From Kribbella pratensis (lineage in GTDB: Bacteria; Actinomycetota; Actinomycetes; Propionibacteriales; Kribbellaceae): a DNA stretch of 64,000 bases. Shown piece by piece: positions 24,664 through 33,465 of the stretch. The stretch is taken from the NCBI RefSeq assembly GCF_004366075.1, contig NZ_SODU01000001.1:2005134-2069133 (forward strand), written 5' to 3'. Under the pieces are notes generated by a model, which saw only the letters and a program-made list of their open reading frames with translations, searched no databases and was not told the DNA's origin. Position 1 is the stretch's first letter, and the number at the start of each line of letters is the position of its first letter. Position numbers and translations under genes: made by a program.

Positions 24664-25653
24664 ATGCATCGCGTCAGCCGATCCGCCGGCCGCGCGCCGG
24701 ACGCCGGGGACCGCGCCGCGCGCCGGGCAGCACGCCGGGCGCAAGGCGGACCGAGCCTGCGTGCCAGGCTGCGCCGCGACCGGGTGATGCTGCTGCTGGT
24801 TCTCCCCGGCTTCCTGTTCTTCGTGGTGTTCCACTACGTGCCGCTGCTGGGGAACGTGATCGTCTTCCAGGACTACCAGCCGTACCTCGGCTTCAAGGAC
24901 AGCCCGTGGGTCGGCCTGGGCAACTTCGCCGTTTTCGCGGAGCCGGACTTCTACCGCGCACTGCTGAACACGCTGAAGTTCGCCGTACTGCAGCTGGTCC
25001 TGTTCTTCCCCGCGCCGATCGGCCTCGCCCTGCTGCTGAACAGCATCATCAGCCCGAAGATCAAGCGGTTCGTGCAGAGCGTCGTGTACCTGCCGCACTT
25101 CATCGGCTGGGTGATCCTGATCTCGATCAGCCAGCAGCTCATCGGCGGCACCGGCCTGCTCCCCCAGCTACTCGGCGAGCTCGGCCTGCCGCGGGTCGAC
25201 CTGATGACCAGTTCCGGCTTCTTCCCCTGGCTGGTGACGCTGCAGCTGATCTGGAAGGACGCCGGCTGGGGCACGATCATCTACCTCGCCGCGCTGCTGA
25301 ACATCGACACCGAGCATTACGAGGCCGCCGCGATCGACGGCGCGGACCGGTGGCGGCGACTGTGGCACGTGACGCTGCCTGGCATCGTGCCGGTCACGTT
25401 GCTGCTGCTGATCCTCAACCTGGGCAGCATTCTCTCGGTCGGCTTCGAGCAGATCCTGCTGCAGCGCGACGCCGTCGGCGCCGACGCGGCCGAAGTACTC
25501 GACACCTACGTCTACTTCCACGGCGTCCTCGACGGCCAGTGGGGTCCGGCCGCCGCCGTCGGCCTGGTCAAGGGCGTCATCGGCCTGGTCCTGATCCTCG
25601 GCGCCAACAAACTCGCCCACCGCTTCGGCCACGAAGGGATCTACTCCCGATGA
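24664..25653 (+). CDS. Sugar ABC transporter permease (LplB type)
   Basis: A 329-aa protein. A basic N-terminus is followed by about six membrane segments beginning MLLLVLPGFLFFVVFHYVPL. The EAA loop that contacts the ATPase is EAAAIDGADRWRRLWHVTLP. It belongs to the binding-protein-dependent group that imports oligosaccharides, including polygalacturonate- and lipoprotein-type (Lpl) systems. AGGAGG lies 7 nt before ATG 24664. Its stop overlaps the next permease start (ATGA). No ATPase gene is present; actinobacterial sugar importers often share an MsiK-type ATPase encoded elsewhere. Confidence 0.93.
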   Translation: MHRVSRSAGRAPDAGDRAARRAARRAQGGPSLRARLRRDRVMLLLVLPGFLFFVVFHYVPLLGNVIVFQDYQPYLGFKDSPWVGLGNFAVFAEPDFYRALLNTLKFAVLQLVLFFPAPIGLALLLNSIISPKIKRFVQSVVYLPHFIGWVILISISQQLIGGTGLLPQLLGELGLPRVDLMTSSGFFPWLVTLQLIWKDAGWGTIIYLAALLNIDTEHYEAAAIDGADRWRRLWHVTLPGIVPVTLLLLILNLGSILSVGFEQILLQRDAVGADAAEVLDTYVYFHGVLDGQWGPAAAVGLVKGVIGLVLILGANKLAHRFGHEGIYSR

Positions 25654-26543
25654 AGACCTCGCAGCGGCCGCCCTGGATGGAGGCCCCGACCAAGGCCGGG
25701 CTGGCGATCAAGGGCATGGTGATCGCGATCGTCTGCCTGCTGGTGCTCTATCCGTTCGTCAACATCGTCGCGACCAGCCTGGCCGGCGAGTCCGAGATCA
25801 CGAGGCGCGGCGGCATCATCGCGTTGTTCCCGAGCGAGCCGACGCTGGCGGCGTACAAGACGATCTTCGCCGGTGGCGTGGTGAGTCATGCGCTGCTGGT
25901 CAGCGCGGGCATCACGATCATCGGTACGGCGCTGAACCTGGTCGTCACGATCGCGCTCGCCTACGGGCTCAGCCGGCCGATCGTCGGCGGGCGGTTCGTG
26001 TTGACAGCAGTATTGTTCACAATGTTGTTCGGGGCCGGCATCATCCCGAACTTCCTGCTGATCAAGGCGCTCGGGCTCTACGACTCGTACGCGTCGCTGA
26101 TCGTCCCGGGCCTGGTCAGTGCCTTCAACTTCCTGGTGCTGCGCAACTTCTTCCAGAACATCCCGGCCGAGCTGCTCGACAGCGCGCGGATCGACGGCGC
26201 CGGCGACCTCGCGATCCTGCTCCGGATCGTGCTGCCGCTGTCGAAGGCGGTTCTCGCGGTCGTCGCGCTGTTCTACGCCGTCGGCCACTGGAACGCGTTC
26301 TTCAACGCACTGCTCTACCTCAGCGACACCGGCAAGTGGCCGTTGCCGCTCGTCCTGCGCCTCTACGTCCTGCAGGGCCAACCGGTCGGCGGCGGCACCG
26401 AGTCGCCCGGCGAGGCTGTGGCGTCGATCCAGGCCGTGCAGATGGCGGTCGTCGTCGTCGCGCTCGTGCCCATCCTCTGCGTCTACCCGTTCCTGCAGCG
26501 CTACTTCACCAAGGGCGTACTCACCGGCGCCATCAAGGGTTAG
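25650..26543 (+). CDS. Sugar ABC transporter permease (YtcP/CUT1 type)
   Basis: A 297-aa inner-membrane permease with about six helices (KGMVIAIVCLLVLYPFVNIV at the start). The EAA-like loop is ELLDSARIDGAGDLAILLRI followed by VLPLSKAV. The C-terminus CVYPFLQRYFTKGVLTGAIK is typical of the family. ATG 25650 overlaps the upstream stop. It forms the second half of the importer channel with the 24664 product; the binding lipoprotein follows 10 nt later. Confidence 0.93.
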   Translation: MKTSQRPPWMEAPTKAGLAIKGMVIAIVCLLVLYPFVNIVATSLAGESEITRRGGIIALFPSEPTLAAYKTIFAGGVVSHALLVSAGITIIGTALNLVVTIALAYGLSRPIVGGRFVLTAVLFTMLFGAGIIPNFLLIKALGLYDSYASLIVPGLVSAFNFLVLRNFFQNIPAELLDSARIDGAGDLAILLRIVLPLSKAVLAVVALFYAVGHWNAFFNALLYLSDTGKWPLPLVLRLYVLQGQPVGGGTESPGEAVASIQAVQMAVVVVALVPILCVYPFLQRYFTKGVLTGAIKG

Positions 26544-26553
26544 GAGAAAGACC

Positions 26554-28206
26554 GTGACCACCCCATCTCTCAGTCGCCGGAGCTTCCTGCGCAGCGCCGT
26601 AGGTGTCGCCGTGATGAGCGCCACCGGCGTACCGACGCTGGTTGCCTGCAGCAACGGCAGTACGACGGCCGGCCCCGCGCGGGCGTCCACCGTGACACTC
26701 CCGACGTACGTCGCCTTCGAGGGACCCAAGCCGGATCTGGCCGGCACCGCGGACGGCGTACCGCCCGGCTACCTGACCTATCCGAAGGACCTCGTCACCA
26801 CCGTGAAGACGCCGCCGCTGTCGGGCGGCAAGGTCAGCGTGATGACCGACATCTTCGACCCGCTGCCGCCGGCCAAGGACAAGAACGCGGCCTGGCAGGC
26901 GGTCGAGCAGAAGCTCGGCGGCACGCTCGATCTGACCATCGTTCCGGACAGCGACTGGGCCACGAAGTTCCAGACCGTGCTGGCCGCCAACGAGCTGCCC
27001 GACCTGGTCCTGTTGTCGGACTCCAGCCTTGTCAACAATCTACCGGCCTTTTTGTCGGCAAAGTGCACGGACCTCACGCCGTACCTGTCCGGTGACAAGG
27101 TCAAGGACTACCCGAACCTTGCCAACATCCCGCAGGTGATCTGGCAGGCGTGCGTGGTCCAGGACAAGATCTACGGGCTGCCGATCCCGCGCAGTATCAC
27201 GGGCGGCGCGGGCTTCTACAACAAGCGACTCTTCGATGCCGCCGGCATCGAGTACCCGGCCACCGCCGAGGACTTCCTGGCCGCGTGCAAGGAGCTGACC
27301 AAGCCGCAGCAGGGCCAGTGGGCGATCGTGAACTCGAAGGGCAACACGTTCTTCACGATGGTCCAGCAGATGTTCGGCGTACCCAACGGCTGGAAGGAGG
27401 ACGGCGGCAAACTGGTCCGCAGCTTCGAGACGCCGGAGTACAAGGCAGCGCTCGAGTTCGCCGTCCAACTGGTCAAGGCCGGCGTCACCGTGCCGGGCTC
27501 CGACGGTATCGACGGCACCGCCCGGAAGAACGCGTTCCGGGCCGGCAAGGGCGCGCTGGTGTACGACGGGTTCCCGGCGTACTCCGGCTACGTCAAGGAC
27601 ATGTCCCGGCTGGACCCGAAGAACGACCCGCGGGCGTTCGTCCCGATGGCGCCCAAGGGCGGCAAGGCGAACACCTGGTCGGACAACATCCTGTTCGCCT
27701 ACACGCTGATGAAGAAGGCCGACGAGGCGCGCGCCAAAGAACTGCTCGCGGTGGCGAACTTCTTCGCGGCGCCGTTCGGCAGCACCGAGAACCTGCTGCT
27801 CACGTACGGCGTCGAGGGCGTCGACTTCACCCGCGACGCGAAGGGCAACCCGACGCTGACCAGCAAGGGCGAGGCCGAGCTGACGGTGCCGTGGAAGTAC
27901 ATCACCGCGCCGCCGCAGGCGCTCTACAACGCGCAGTTCCCGACGTACGTCGAGCGCGCCCACGAGGATCTGACCAAGCTGATCGGCATGGTCGTCAAGG
28001 ATCCGACCGCGTCGCTGATCTCCCCGACCAACGACAAGTCCGGCGGCGACATCGGGCAGGCGCTGACCGATGTCCGCAACGACGTGATCGCCGGACGGAA
28101 GCCGATCAGCGCGTTCGACACCGCGCTGAAGAAGTGGGCCAAGGACGGCGGCGACAAGATCCGCGGCGAGTTCGAGTCGGCGCTCGGCGGTGCGAGCCCG
28201 CGATGA
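26554..28206 (+). CDS. Tat-exported sugar-binding lipoprotein of the ABC importer
   Basis: A 550-aa solute-binding protein, long for a monosaccharide binder and typical of LplA-like oligosaccharide binders. The signal is SRRSFLRSAVGVAVMSATGV with a twin-arginine motif, and a lipobox ends at LVAC. The mature part has PDLVLLSDSSLVNNLPAFLS and YGLPIPRSITGGAGFYNKRL. GTG 26554 has GGAG upstream that shares bases with the preceding stop. Its stop overlaps the GH29 start. It should deliver a large sugar ligand, perhaps a fucosylated or uronic oligosaccharide, to the two permeases. Confidence 0.92.
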   Translation: MTTPSLSRRSFLRSAVGVAVMSATGVPTLVACSNGSTTAGPARASTVTLPTYVAFEGPKPDLAGTADGVPPGYLTYPKDLVTTVKTPPLSGGKVSVMTDIFDPLPPAKDKNAAWQAVEQKLGGTLDLTIVPDSDWATKFQTVLAANELPDLVLLSDSSLVNNLPAFLSAKCTDLTPYLSGDKVKDYPNLANIPQVIWQACVVQDKIYGLPIPRSITGGAGFYNKRLFDAAGIEYPATAEDFLAACKELTKPQQGQWAIVNSKGNTFFTMVQQMFGVPNGWKEDGGKLVRSFETPEYKAALEFAVQLVKAGVTVPGSDGIDGTARKNAFRAGKGALVYDGFPAYSGYVKDMSRLDPKNDPRAFVPMAPKGGKANTWSDNILFAYTLMKKADEARAKELLAVANFFAAPFGSTENLLLTYGVEGVDFTRDAKGNPTLTSKGEAELTVPWKYITAPPQALYNAQFPTYVERAHEDLTKLIGMVVKDPTASLISPTNDKSGGDIGQALTDVRNDVIAGRKPISAFDTALKKWAKDGGDKIRGEFESALGGASPR

Positions 28207-29462
28207 GTTGGTTGACCGAGGCAAGGTTCGGGCTGTTCGTGCACTGGGGCATCTACGCGGCCGCGGCGCGGCACGAGTGGGTGAAGTCGTACGAACAGCT
28301 CACCGACGCGGAGTACCAGCCGTACTTCGACCACTTCTCGCCGGACCTGTACGACCCGGTCCGCTGGGCGGACGACGCCTGGAACGCGGGCATGCGCTAC
28401 CTGGTGATCACTACGAAGCACCACGACGGGTTCTGCCTGTGGGACTCCAAGCTCACGGACTACTCGGCGCCGAACACGCCGTGGGGCGAGGACCTGCTCG
28501 CGCCGATGATCGACGCGTTCCGGGAGCGTGGGTTCAAGATCGGGCTGTACCACTCGTTGCTCGACTGGCATCACCCGGAGTTCCCGGTCGACCTGTACCA
28601 CCCGCAGCGCAAGGACGTGGACTTCATCGACCGTACGGCGGACCGTGACGTCTCGAAGTACGCCGATTACCTGCACGGACAGGTCCGTGAACTGCTCACG
28701 GGGTACGGCAAGATCGACGTGATGTGGTTCGACTTCTCGTACGCCGACCGTGGGTTCAACGCCAAGGGTCCGGACGAGTGGCGGTCCGCGGAACTGCTGG
28801 CGATGGTCCGCGAGCTGCAGCCGGGGATCCTGGTGAACAACCGGCTCGGGCTCGGTTCCGGTGACTTCACCACGCCGGAGCAGGTCCAGCCGCCCGGGAA
28901 CGAGGTTGCCGCTGGCAACGGTACGCAGGTGCCGTGGGAGGCGTGCCACACCCTCAACGGCAGCTGGGGTTACCACCGCGACAACCACGACTGGAAGTCG
29001 CCGGCGTTGCTGATCCGCATGCTGGTCGACGCGGTCTCGAAGGGCGGCAACATGCTGCTCAACGTCGGCCCGAACGGCCGCGGTGCCTGGGAGCCGCGCG
29101 CCCTCGACGTACTGTCCGGGATCGGTTCCTGGATGCGGCTGCACGAGCGCTCGATCCGCGGCTGCGGACCGAGTACGTACGTGCCGCCGGCGGACTGCCG
29201 CTACACGCAGAACGGCCGGCGGCTCTATCTGCATGTGTTCGCGTGGCCGATGGGTCACCTGCACCTACCGGGGTTGGGCGATCGGGTCGAGTACGCGCAG
29301 TTCCTGCACGACGCGTCCGAGGTCAAGCGGGTGGATGTCGATCCGTCCGCGCCCGGGCACACGTACCTGACCGGGCTTCCCGACAACACGCTGACGCTCA
29401 AGCTGCCGAACCGCGCCCCCGAGGTAGACAGCTGCGTGATCGAACTCTTCCTGAAGGATTGA
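28203..29462 (+). CDS. GH29 alpha-L-fucosidase, cytoplasmic
   Basis: A 419-aa glycoside hydrolase of family 29. Characteristic segments: RFGLFVHWGIYAAAARHEWV at the N-terminus, YLVITTKHHDGFCLWDSKLT, the nucleophile strand GKIDVMWFDFSYAD (Asp after WF), and GNMLLNVGPNGRG. It removes alpha-linked L-fucose with retention. No signal peptide is present, so it should act inside the cell on sugars brought in by the ABC importer encoded just upstream. ATG 28203 overlaps the binding-protein stop (ATGA). Last gene of the operon, closed by a strong terminator. Fucosidase is the best call; substrate detail is unknown. Confidence 0.92.
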   Translation: MSWLTEARFGLFVHWGIYAAAARHEWVKSYEQLTDAEYQPYFDHFSPDLYDPVRWADDAWNAGMRYLVITTKHHDGFCLWDSKLTDYSAPNTPWGEDLLAPMIDAFRERGFKIGLYHSLLDWHHPEFPVDLYHPQRKDVDFIDRTADRDVSKYADYLHGQVRELLTGYGKIDVMWFDFSYADRGFNAKGPDEWRSAELLAMVRELQPGILVNNRLGLGSGDFTTPEQVQPPGNEVAAGNGTQVPWEACHTLNGSWGYHRDNHDWKSPALLIRMLVDAVSKGGNMLLNVGPNGRGAWEPRALDVLSGIGSWMRLHERSIRGCGPSTYVPPADCRYTQNGRRLYLHVFAWPMGHLHLPGLGDRVEYAQFLHDASEVKRVDVDPSAPGHTYLTGLPDNTLTLKLPNRAPEVDSCVIELFLKD

Positions 29463-29498
29463 ACTCCGAGCTCGCCTAGGACGGAGCTACCCCGGTGC

Positions 29499-29544
29499 GA
29501 CGAAGGCACCCACCTCGACCCGGTGGGTGCCTTCGTCCTTTTGT
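29499..29544. terminator. Strong terminator after the ABC/fucosidase operon
   Basis: Perfect 16-bp stem GACGAAGGCACCCACC (29499-29514) and GGTGGGTGCCTTCGTC (29522-29537) with a 7-nt loop, then CTTTTGT. It stands between the fucosidase stop and the converging M60 stop. Confidence 0.93.
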
Positions 29545-30897
29545 CTACTGTCGGATTGTTGACGGGTCGAGAGGCGGCGGGGTCAGCTGCAGTGCGGTGA
29601 TCTGGGCGGTCGCCTCGGCGTCGACGGGCACGCCCCAGGCGCGGAAGAAGTCGCTAAGGTCGTGGCCGGCGGTCCGGCTGGAGAGGACGACGAGGTTGCG
29701 CAGCCGCAGTACCTCGTCGGTGTAGTCGCTCGCGTACGGGCGCTCCACCCGGACGAGCTTGTGCAGTTCCGGCCAGAAGCTGTCGCCGAACGCCAGCCGG
29801 AGCTGCTCGAACATCACCAGCTTCTCGTACGGGTCGAACGTCGTGCCGTAGTTCACGCCCGGCGTCCGCAGCTTGCCCGGAGCGCTCTGCCACGGCGTGA
29901 GCCCGGTCTTCGCGTCCGGTGCGTGCAGCCGCGGCTGCTGGCCGTACTTCGTGGCGAAGATCGCGTTCACCGCGAGCGAGTAGATGTTGACCGTCACCTC
30001 GGTCAGCGAACTCGGCTTGTAGGTGATCTGCTGATGCTGGTGGCCGAGCTCGTGGTAGATGCCCCAGCCGCGCGTCCGCAGACCCGCCACCGTCAGCATC
30101 CGGTCCTGGATCGGCGGCGGGAACGACATGTGGCCGTGGGTCGCGTACGCCCCGACACCGGTGATCGCGGACGGGTACCCGACGAAGTGGTAGCGGTGCG
30201 CCAGCCGGGCGTGCTGCGGCGCGGATCCGTCGTACCCGCTGGTGGCGTCCTCGATCCCGATGATGTCCTCGTAGGTGGACAGCAGGTCGGTGTGGTTCTC
30301 GGTCCGATACGTCAGAGCAGAAGCACGCTCGACGGTGATCATCGCGTGCGGGCTCAGAAGTTCGACGTACGGCGTGGTGCGCTCGTCGAGTTGGCGCTGG
30401 AACTCGGCCTCGCCGGTGCGGCCGAGGACGAAGTACGGCATCGGCTGCGCCTCCTCGCCGATGGTGACCTTCGCCTGGCCGGTGTTGCCGATCAGCTTGA
30501 GGTAGACGACGCCACCGCCGGCGTCGGTGACGGTGTTGCGGCCGACCTGGAGCGGGTACTCACGGGGCGACTTGAACTCCTTGCGCGCGTCGGCGTCGGG
30601 CGCGCCGATCACGAGCGTCGGCGCCAGGCTCCCGACGTGAACGACCACGTTGAGCGCGGTGGCGGCAGGAAGGTAGAAGCCGGTCGAGCGGAGTTCGCTG
30701 GCGCTGAGGGAGTTCTGCGTTCGGTCGAGCTCGGTCGTGCGCGCCGACGGCAACGCGGGGATGGTGAAGGTGTAGCTGGTCTCTGCTCTCGCCACCGCTG
30801 GTACGGCGGCGAGAGCCAGGCCGGCTCCGGCTACTTGAAGAACACGTCGCCTGGTGAGCTGCCCCGTGAACGGTTGCGGGCGGGCGTGCGGCATCAT
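29545..30897 (-). CDS. Exported M60-family (enhancin-like) metallopeptidase
   Basis: A 450-aa protein. Tat signal: TRRRVLQVAGAGLALAAVPA ending in AVARA. A beta-sandwich region (about 45-160) precedes the peptidase domain with GWGIYHELGHQHQQITYKPS: the zinc motif HELGH, with a downstream Glu candidate in LTEVTVNIYSL. M60/enhancin peptidases are known for cleaving mucin-type glycoproteins, sometimes recognising the O-glycan. AGGAGG lies 7 nt before ATG 30897. Encoded between the fucosidase and the PL8 lyase, so glycoprotein breakdown is plausible; the natural substrate in this organism is unknown. Confidence 0.87.
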   Translation of the reverse strand: MMPHARPQPFTGQLTRRRVLQVAGAGLALAAVPAVARAETSYTFTIPALPSARTTELDRTQNSLSASELRSTGFYLPAATALNVVVHVGSLAPTLVIGAPDADARKEFKSPREYPLQVGRNTVTDAGGGVVYLKLIGNTGQAKVTIGEEAQPMPYFVLGRTGEAEFQRQLDERTTPYVELLSPHAMITVERASALTYRTENHTDLLSTYEDIIGIEDATSGYDGSAPQHARLAHRYHFVGYPSAITGVGAYATHGHMSFPPPIQDRMLTVAGLRTRGWGIYHELGHQHQQITYKPSSLTEVTVNIYSLAVNAIFATKYGQQPRLHAPDAKTGLTPWQSAPGKLRTPGVNYGTTFDPYEKLVMFEQLRLAFGDSFWPELHKLVRVERPYASDYTDEVLRLRNLVVLSSRTAGHDLSDFFRAWGVPVDAEATAQITALQLTPPPLDPSTIRQ

Positions 30898-30938
30898 CGA
30901 ACAACCTCCTGGTTGAACCTGCCAGCACCCGGCGACCC

Positions 30939-30959
30939 GGCCGGCACGGCTTGCCGGCC
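30939..30959 (-). terminator. Hairpin between PL8 and M60 genes
   Basis: GGCCGGCA-N5-TGCCGGCC, a perfect 8-bp stem 34 nt beyond the PL8 stop and 42 nt before the M60 start; no U-tract. Confidence 0.5.
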
Positions 30960-30975
30960 CCGGTTGCTTGCGGAA

Positions 30976-31005
30976 ACTCAGTTGAAGGACACTCAGTTGA
31001 AGGAC
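30976..31005 (-). repeat. Perfect 15-bp tandem duplication across the PL8 stop codon
   Basis: ACTCAGTTGAAGGAC occurs twice in direct succession (30976-30990 and 30991-31005). On the coding strand this repeats the last codons and stop, giving VSFN-stop followed by VSFN-stop in the same frame. Confidence 0.9.
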
Positions 31006-33371
31006 ACGGTGTGGGTGGCGCCCTTCGTACCACCGACAGCGATGTCCAGCACCAGCTGCTTGCCGGTGGCAACGACCGTGACCGCCGGATCCTTGGCGAT
31101 CACGTCGCCGACCTGACGGTCGATCGTCAGCCGGACGGTTTGCGCGGTCCGGCTCGGGTCGGACACGGCGACCGTCGTCGTCCGGCCTTCGCTGCCGATC
31201 ACCACGGACGCAGGCCCGTCACTGGCCACCACTCGCGGGCCGCCGGCCACCTCGGACACGGCACCGGCCGTCCAGAAGTTCGCCATGACCAGGTTCTCGC
31301 GGTGGGATCGCACCGCTTGGACATTCGGATTGTTGACAAGGACGGTCATCCCCGGATCAGCCGCACGCTCGGCCGTCTGCCGGCTGGTTGCGTTGGGCAA
31401 CACGACGTACGCGTAGTCCCCGGTCTCGGTCCCGTGTTCCAGGACGAGCTTGGCGTAGCGGCGGGTGTACGGCGTCGTCGAGCCCGCCGTGTCGTTGCCG
31501 ATGTTGATCTCGGACCACGATCCGGTTCGGTCCTCGCGCTGGATCCTCAGTTGCCCGCCACGGGGGAACACGTAGCCGGCGACGCCCTCCAGATGCGCCC
31601 ACTGAGGGTCGTCGTACGACCCGTCCGTTGCTGCGCTGCCGTCGAGCAGCAGTGCGGCCATCCCGTTCTCGTGAAGATTCCGATTGTCGACAATCGTCTC
31701 GACCGGGTAGCCGTCGGTACCGGTGATCCCGGTGCCGAGGGCAACGATCGAATCGCTCAGGCAGAACCAGGACTTCCTTGCCTGCAAGGTCTTGTCGTGG
31801 TTGATCATGTGCATACCGACCGCGCCGGCGACATTCTTGTACGACGCCCCACCGACCCAATCGGCGTACGCCGCGACAGTCCCGGTGCCGCTCCCCGAGC
31901 CGCCCGGTTGACGGGGTTGCGTGCTGACCGTCGTACCAGGCATCCGTTGCGCGTCGACCGTCGGCCAGTACGCGTCGTTGAACTGGGACTGGTCGCGGTT
32001 GTACAGGTACGTCATGCCGTCGCCGACGTACCAGCCGCGGAGGTTCTCGCCGTTGCCCCACTCGTAGCGGGCCATCCGCTTCGACGACATCGCCATCGCG
32101 AACGTCCAGCCCGGGCGGCGGTGCACGACGCGGTCCTGGTTGTAGAACTGGAAGTGCCGCGGGAGAGCCGGCGCCGGGACGACACCGGTGTCGGCGAGCA
32201 GCGCCTTGGCGCGGGAGATCTCCGGGATCGACGCGCCCGGGAGGTAGTCGCCGAGGCGGTCGCGGGTGATCCAGCCCTTGGCGAGTGTCTTGTAGCGCGA
32301 GGCGTACGGTTCAGCGACTCCGCTCGCGAGGAGGAGAACGGTCGATGTGGTGCCGTGGCCGTTGCGATGGTCGCCGGCCCGCTCGCGGGAGATCGCGCGG
32401 CCGGAGACGCAGTCCATCATCAGACCGTCGACGATGAACGGCGCGAAGCTTGCCTCGACCGCGTCCAGGAGTACGGCGCGGTGCGGGTCGGCGATCTCCC
32501 AGGTGGAGCCGCCGAGCAGGGCGATCAGGTTCGCGACCCCGCCGAGCGCCACGTTCCCGTACGTCCCGACGTACGCGAGGTTGCCGTGCTGGACGAACGA
32601 GCCGTCGCGGTAGAAGCCGTCGCCGCTCGTGACGTAGGTGAAGACGCTGTTCTTGCCGGCTTCGGCCACGTCGCTCAGGGCATCGCGTGCTGTCGACAAT
32701 TTGACGGTCGACTTTCCGACGATGCCGCGGAGCGCTACGATCAGCGCCTTGTCGACCCGGTTGGCGCCGGTCTCCCGGAGCGTGGGCGAGTTGGTCCGCC
32801 GGTTCGGGTCCGGGACGAACCGGTCGACGGCCGTCAGGTACTTCGTGAGCTGCTCAGCGGACAGGACGTCGTACGCGAGAACGCAGGTGTCGAGCAGTGC
32901 CCGCGGCGCGCCGATCTCCCAGAACCACCAGTTCCCGGTCTCTTTGAGCGTCTCGTTGTAGGCGTTCGCGTTGAGGAAGTCGAGCGCGCCACTCAACAGC
33001 TCGCCGGTCTCGGTCTGGGTAGTGCCCGTGGTCGCGCGGGCGAGCGCGATCGTCTTCAGGCGCGTGTAGCTGATCGAGAAGTTCCCGCTCGTCGAACTGA
33101 GCGGCAGATCCGGCCAGAGGGCCGTCCGGTCCGCCGACGTGATCATCGTGTCGGCGTACTGCTGGGCCTGCGTACTCAGGTTGGCGAGCGCATCGGCGTA
33201 CGCCGGATCGGCTGCGTCGATCGCCCCGCCGGTGTTGAGCTCGGCCCAGCGTGCGCGGAGTACGTCGTACTCGTCCTCCGCGAACGCGCGGGTGGGCAAC
33301 CCGAGCGTGCTGAGCACACCGGCGGCAAGGCCGGCCTGAAGCAACAGTCGACGACGGATGAAGGGCGGCAT
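30993..33371 (-). CDS. Exported PL8-family polysaccharide lyase
   Basis: A 792-aa lyase of the hyaluronate/chondroitin AC/xanthan lyase family. Tat-like signal: RRRLLLQAGLAAGVLSTLGL to PTRAFA. The alpha/alpha toroid holds the catalytic set: Asn in KETGNWWFWEIGAPRALLDT, His and Tyr in DGSFVQHGNLAYVGTYGNV, and Arg in SGRAISRERAGDHRNGHG. Antiparallel beta domains follow (EWGNGENLRGWYVGDGMTYL). PL8 enzymes cleave beside uronic acids and leave 4,5-unsaturated uronosyl products. Substrate (hyaluronan, chondroitin, xanthan or other) cannot be told. A LacI-type operator (33390) lies 19 nt upstream, linking it to the ABC operon. Confidence 0.93.
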   Translation of the reverse strand: MPPFIRRRLLLQAGLAAGVLSTLGLPTRAFAEDEYDVLRARWAELNTGGAIDAADPAYADALANLSTQAQQYADTMITSADRTALWPDLPLSSTSGNFSISYTRLKTIALARATTGTTQTETGELLSGALDFLNANAYNETLKETGNWWFWEIGAPRALLDTCVLAYDVLSAEQLTKYLTAVDRFVPDPNRRTNSPTLRETGANRVDKALIVALRGIVGKSTVKLSTARDALSDVAEAGKNSVFTYVTSGDGFYRDGSFVQHGNLAYVGTYGNVALGGVANLIALLGGSTWEIADPHRAVLLDAVEASFAPFIVDGLMMDCVSGRAISRERAGDHRNGHGTTSTVLLLASGVAEPYASRYKTLAKGWITRDRLGDYLPGASIPEISRAKALLADTGVVPAPALPRHFQFYNQDRVVHRRPGWTFAMAMSSKRMARYEWGNGENLRGWYVGDGMTYLYNRDQSQFNDAYWPTVDAQRMPGTTVSTQPRQPGGSGSGTGTVAAYADWVGGASYKNVAGAVGMHMINHDKTLQARKSWFCLSDSIVALGTGITGTDGYPVETIVDNRNLHENGMAALLLDGSAATDGSYDDPQWAHLEGVAGYVFPRGGQLRIQREDRTGSWSEINIGNDTAGSTTPYTRRYAKLVLEHGTETGDYAYVVLPNATSRQTAERAADPGMTVLVNNPNVQAVRSHRENLVMANFWTAGAVSEVAGGPRVVASDGPASVVIGSEGRTTTVAVSDPSRTAQTVRLTIDRQVGDVIAKDPAVTVVATGKQLVLDIAVGGTKGATHTVSFN

Positions 33372-33389
33372 CGCGACTCCTCGAACGGT

Positions 33390-33403
33390 AGTAAACGCTT
33401 ACC
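33390..33403 (-). promoter_or_regulatory. LacI-type operator before the PL8 lyase
   Basis: AGTAAACGCTTACC, 12 of 14 bases shared with AGTAAACGGTTACT at 24522 and with AGCAAACGCTTACT at 24635, ending 19 nt before the lyase start. Confidence 0.7.
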
Positions 33404-33446
33404 GCCAAGCCTGCCGCCTGCTCATAACAGTCGTCAACAGCTGACT

Positions 33447-33464
33447 GTGATCAGTTCTGATCAC
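33447..33464. promoter_or_regulatory. 18-bp palindrome between hemW and the PL8 lyase
   Basis: GTGATCAG-TT-CTGATCAC, perfect 8-bp arms, touching the hemW stop. It could be a regulator site for the lyase promoter or a small hairpin at the end of hemW mRNA. The spacing differs from the CRP consensus. Confidence 0.45.
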
Positions 33465-33465
33465 T

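Noticed and set aside
33447..33464. CRP-type site
   Set aside because: TGTGA and TCAC are present, but the spacing is not the N6 of the CRP consensus.
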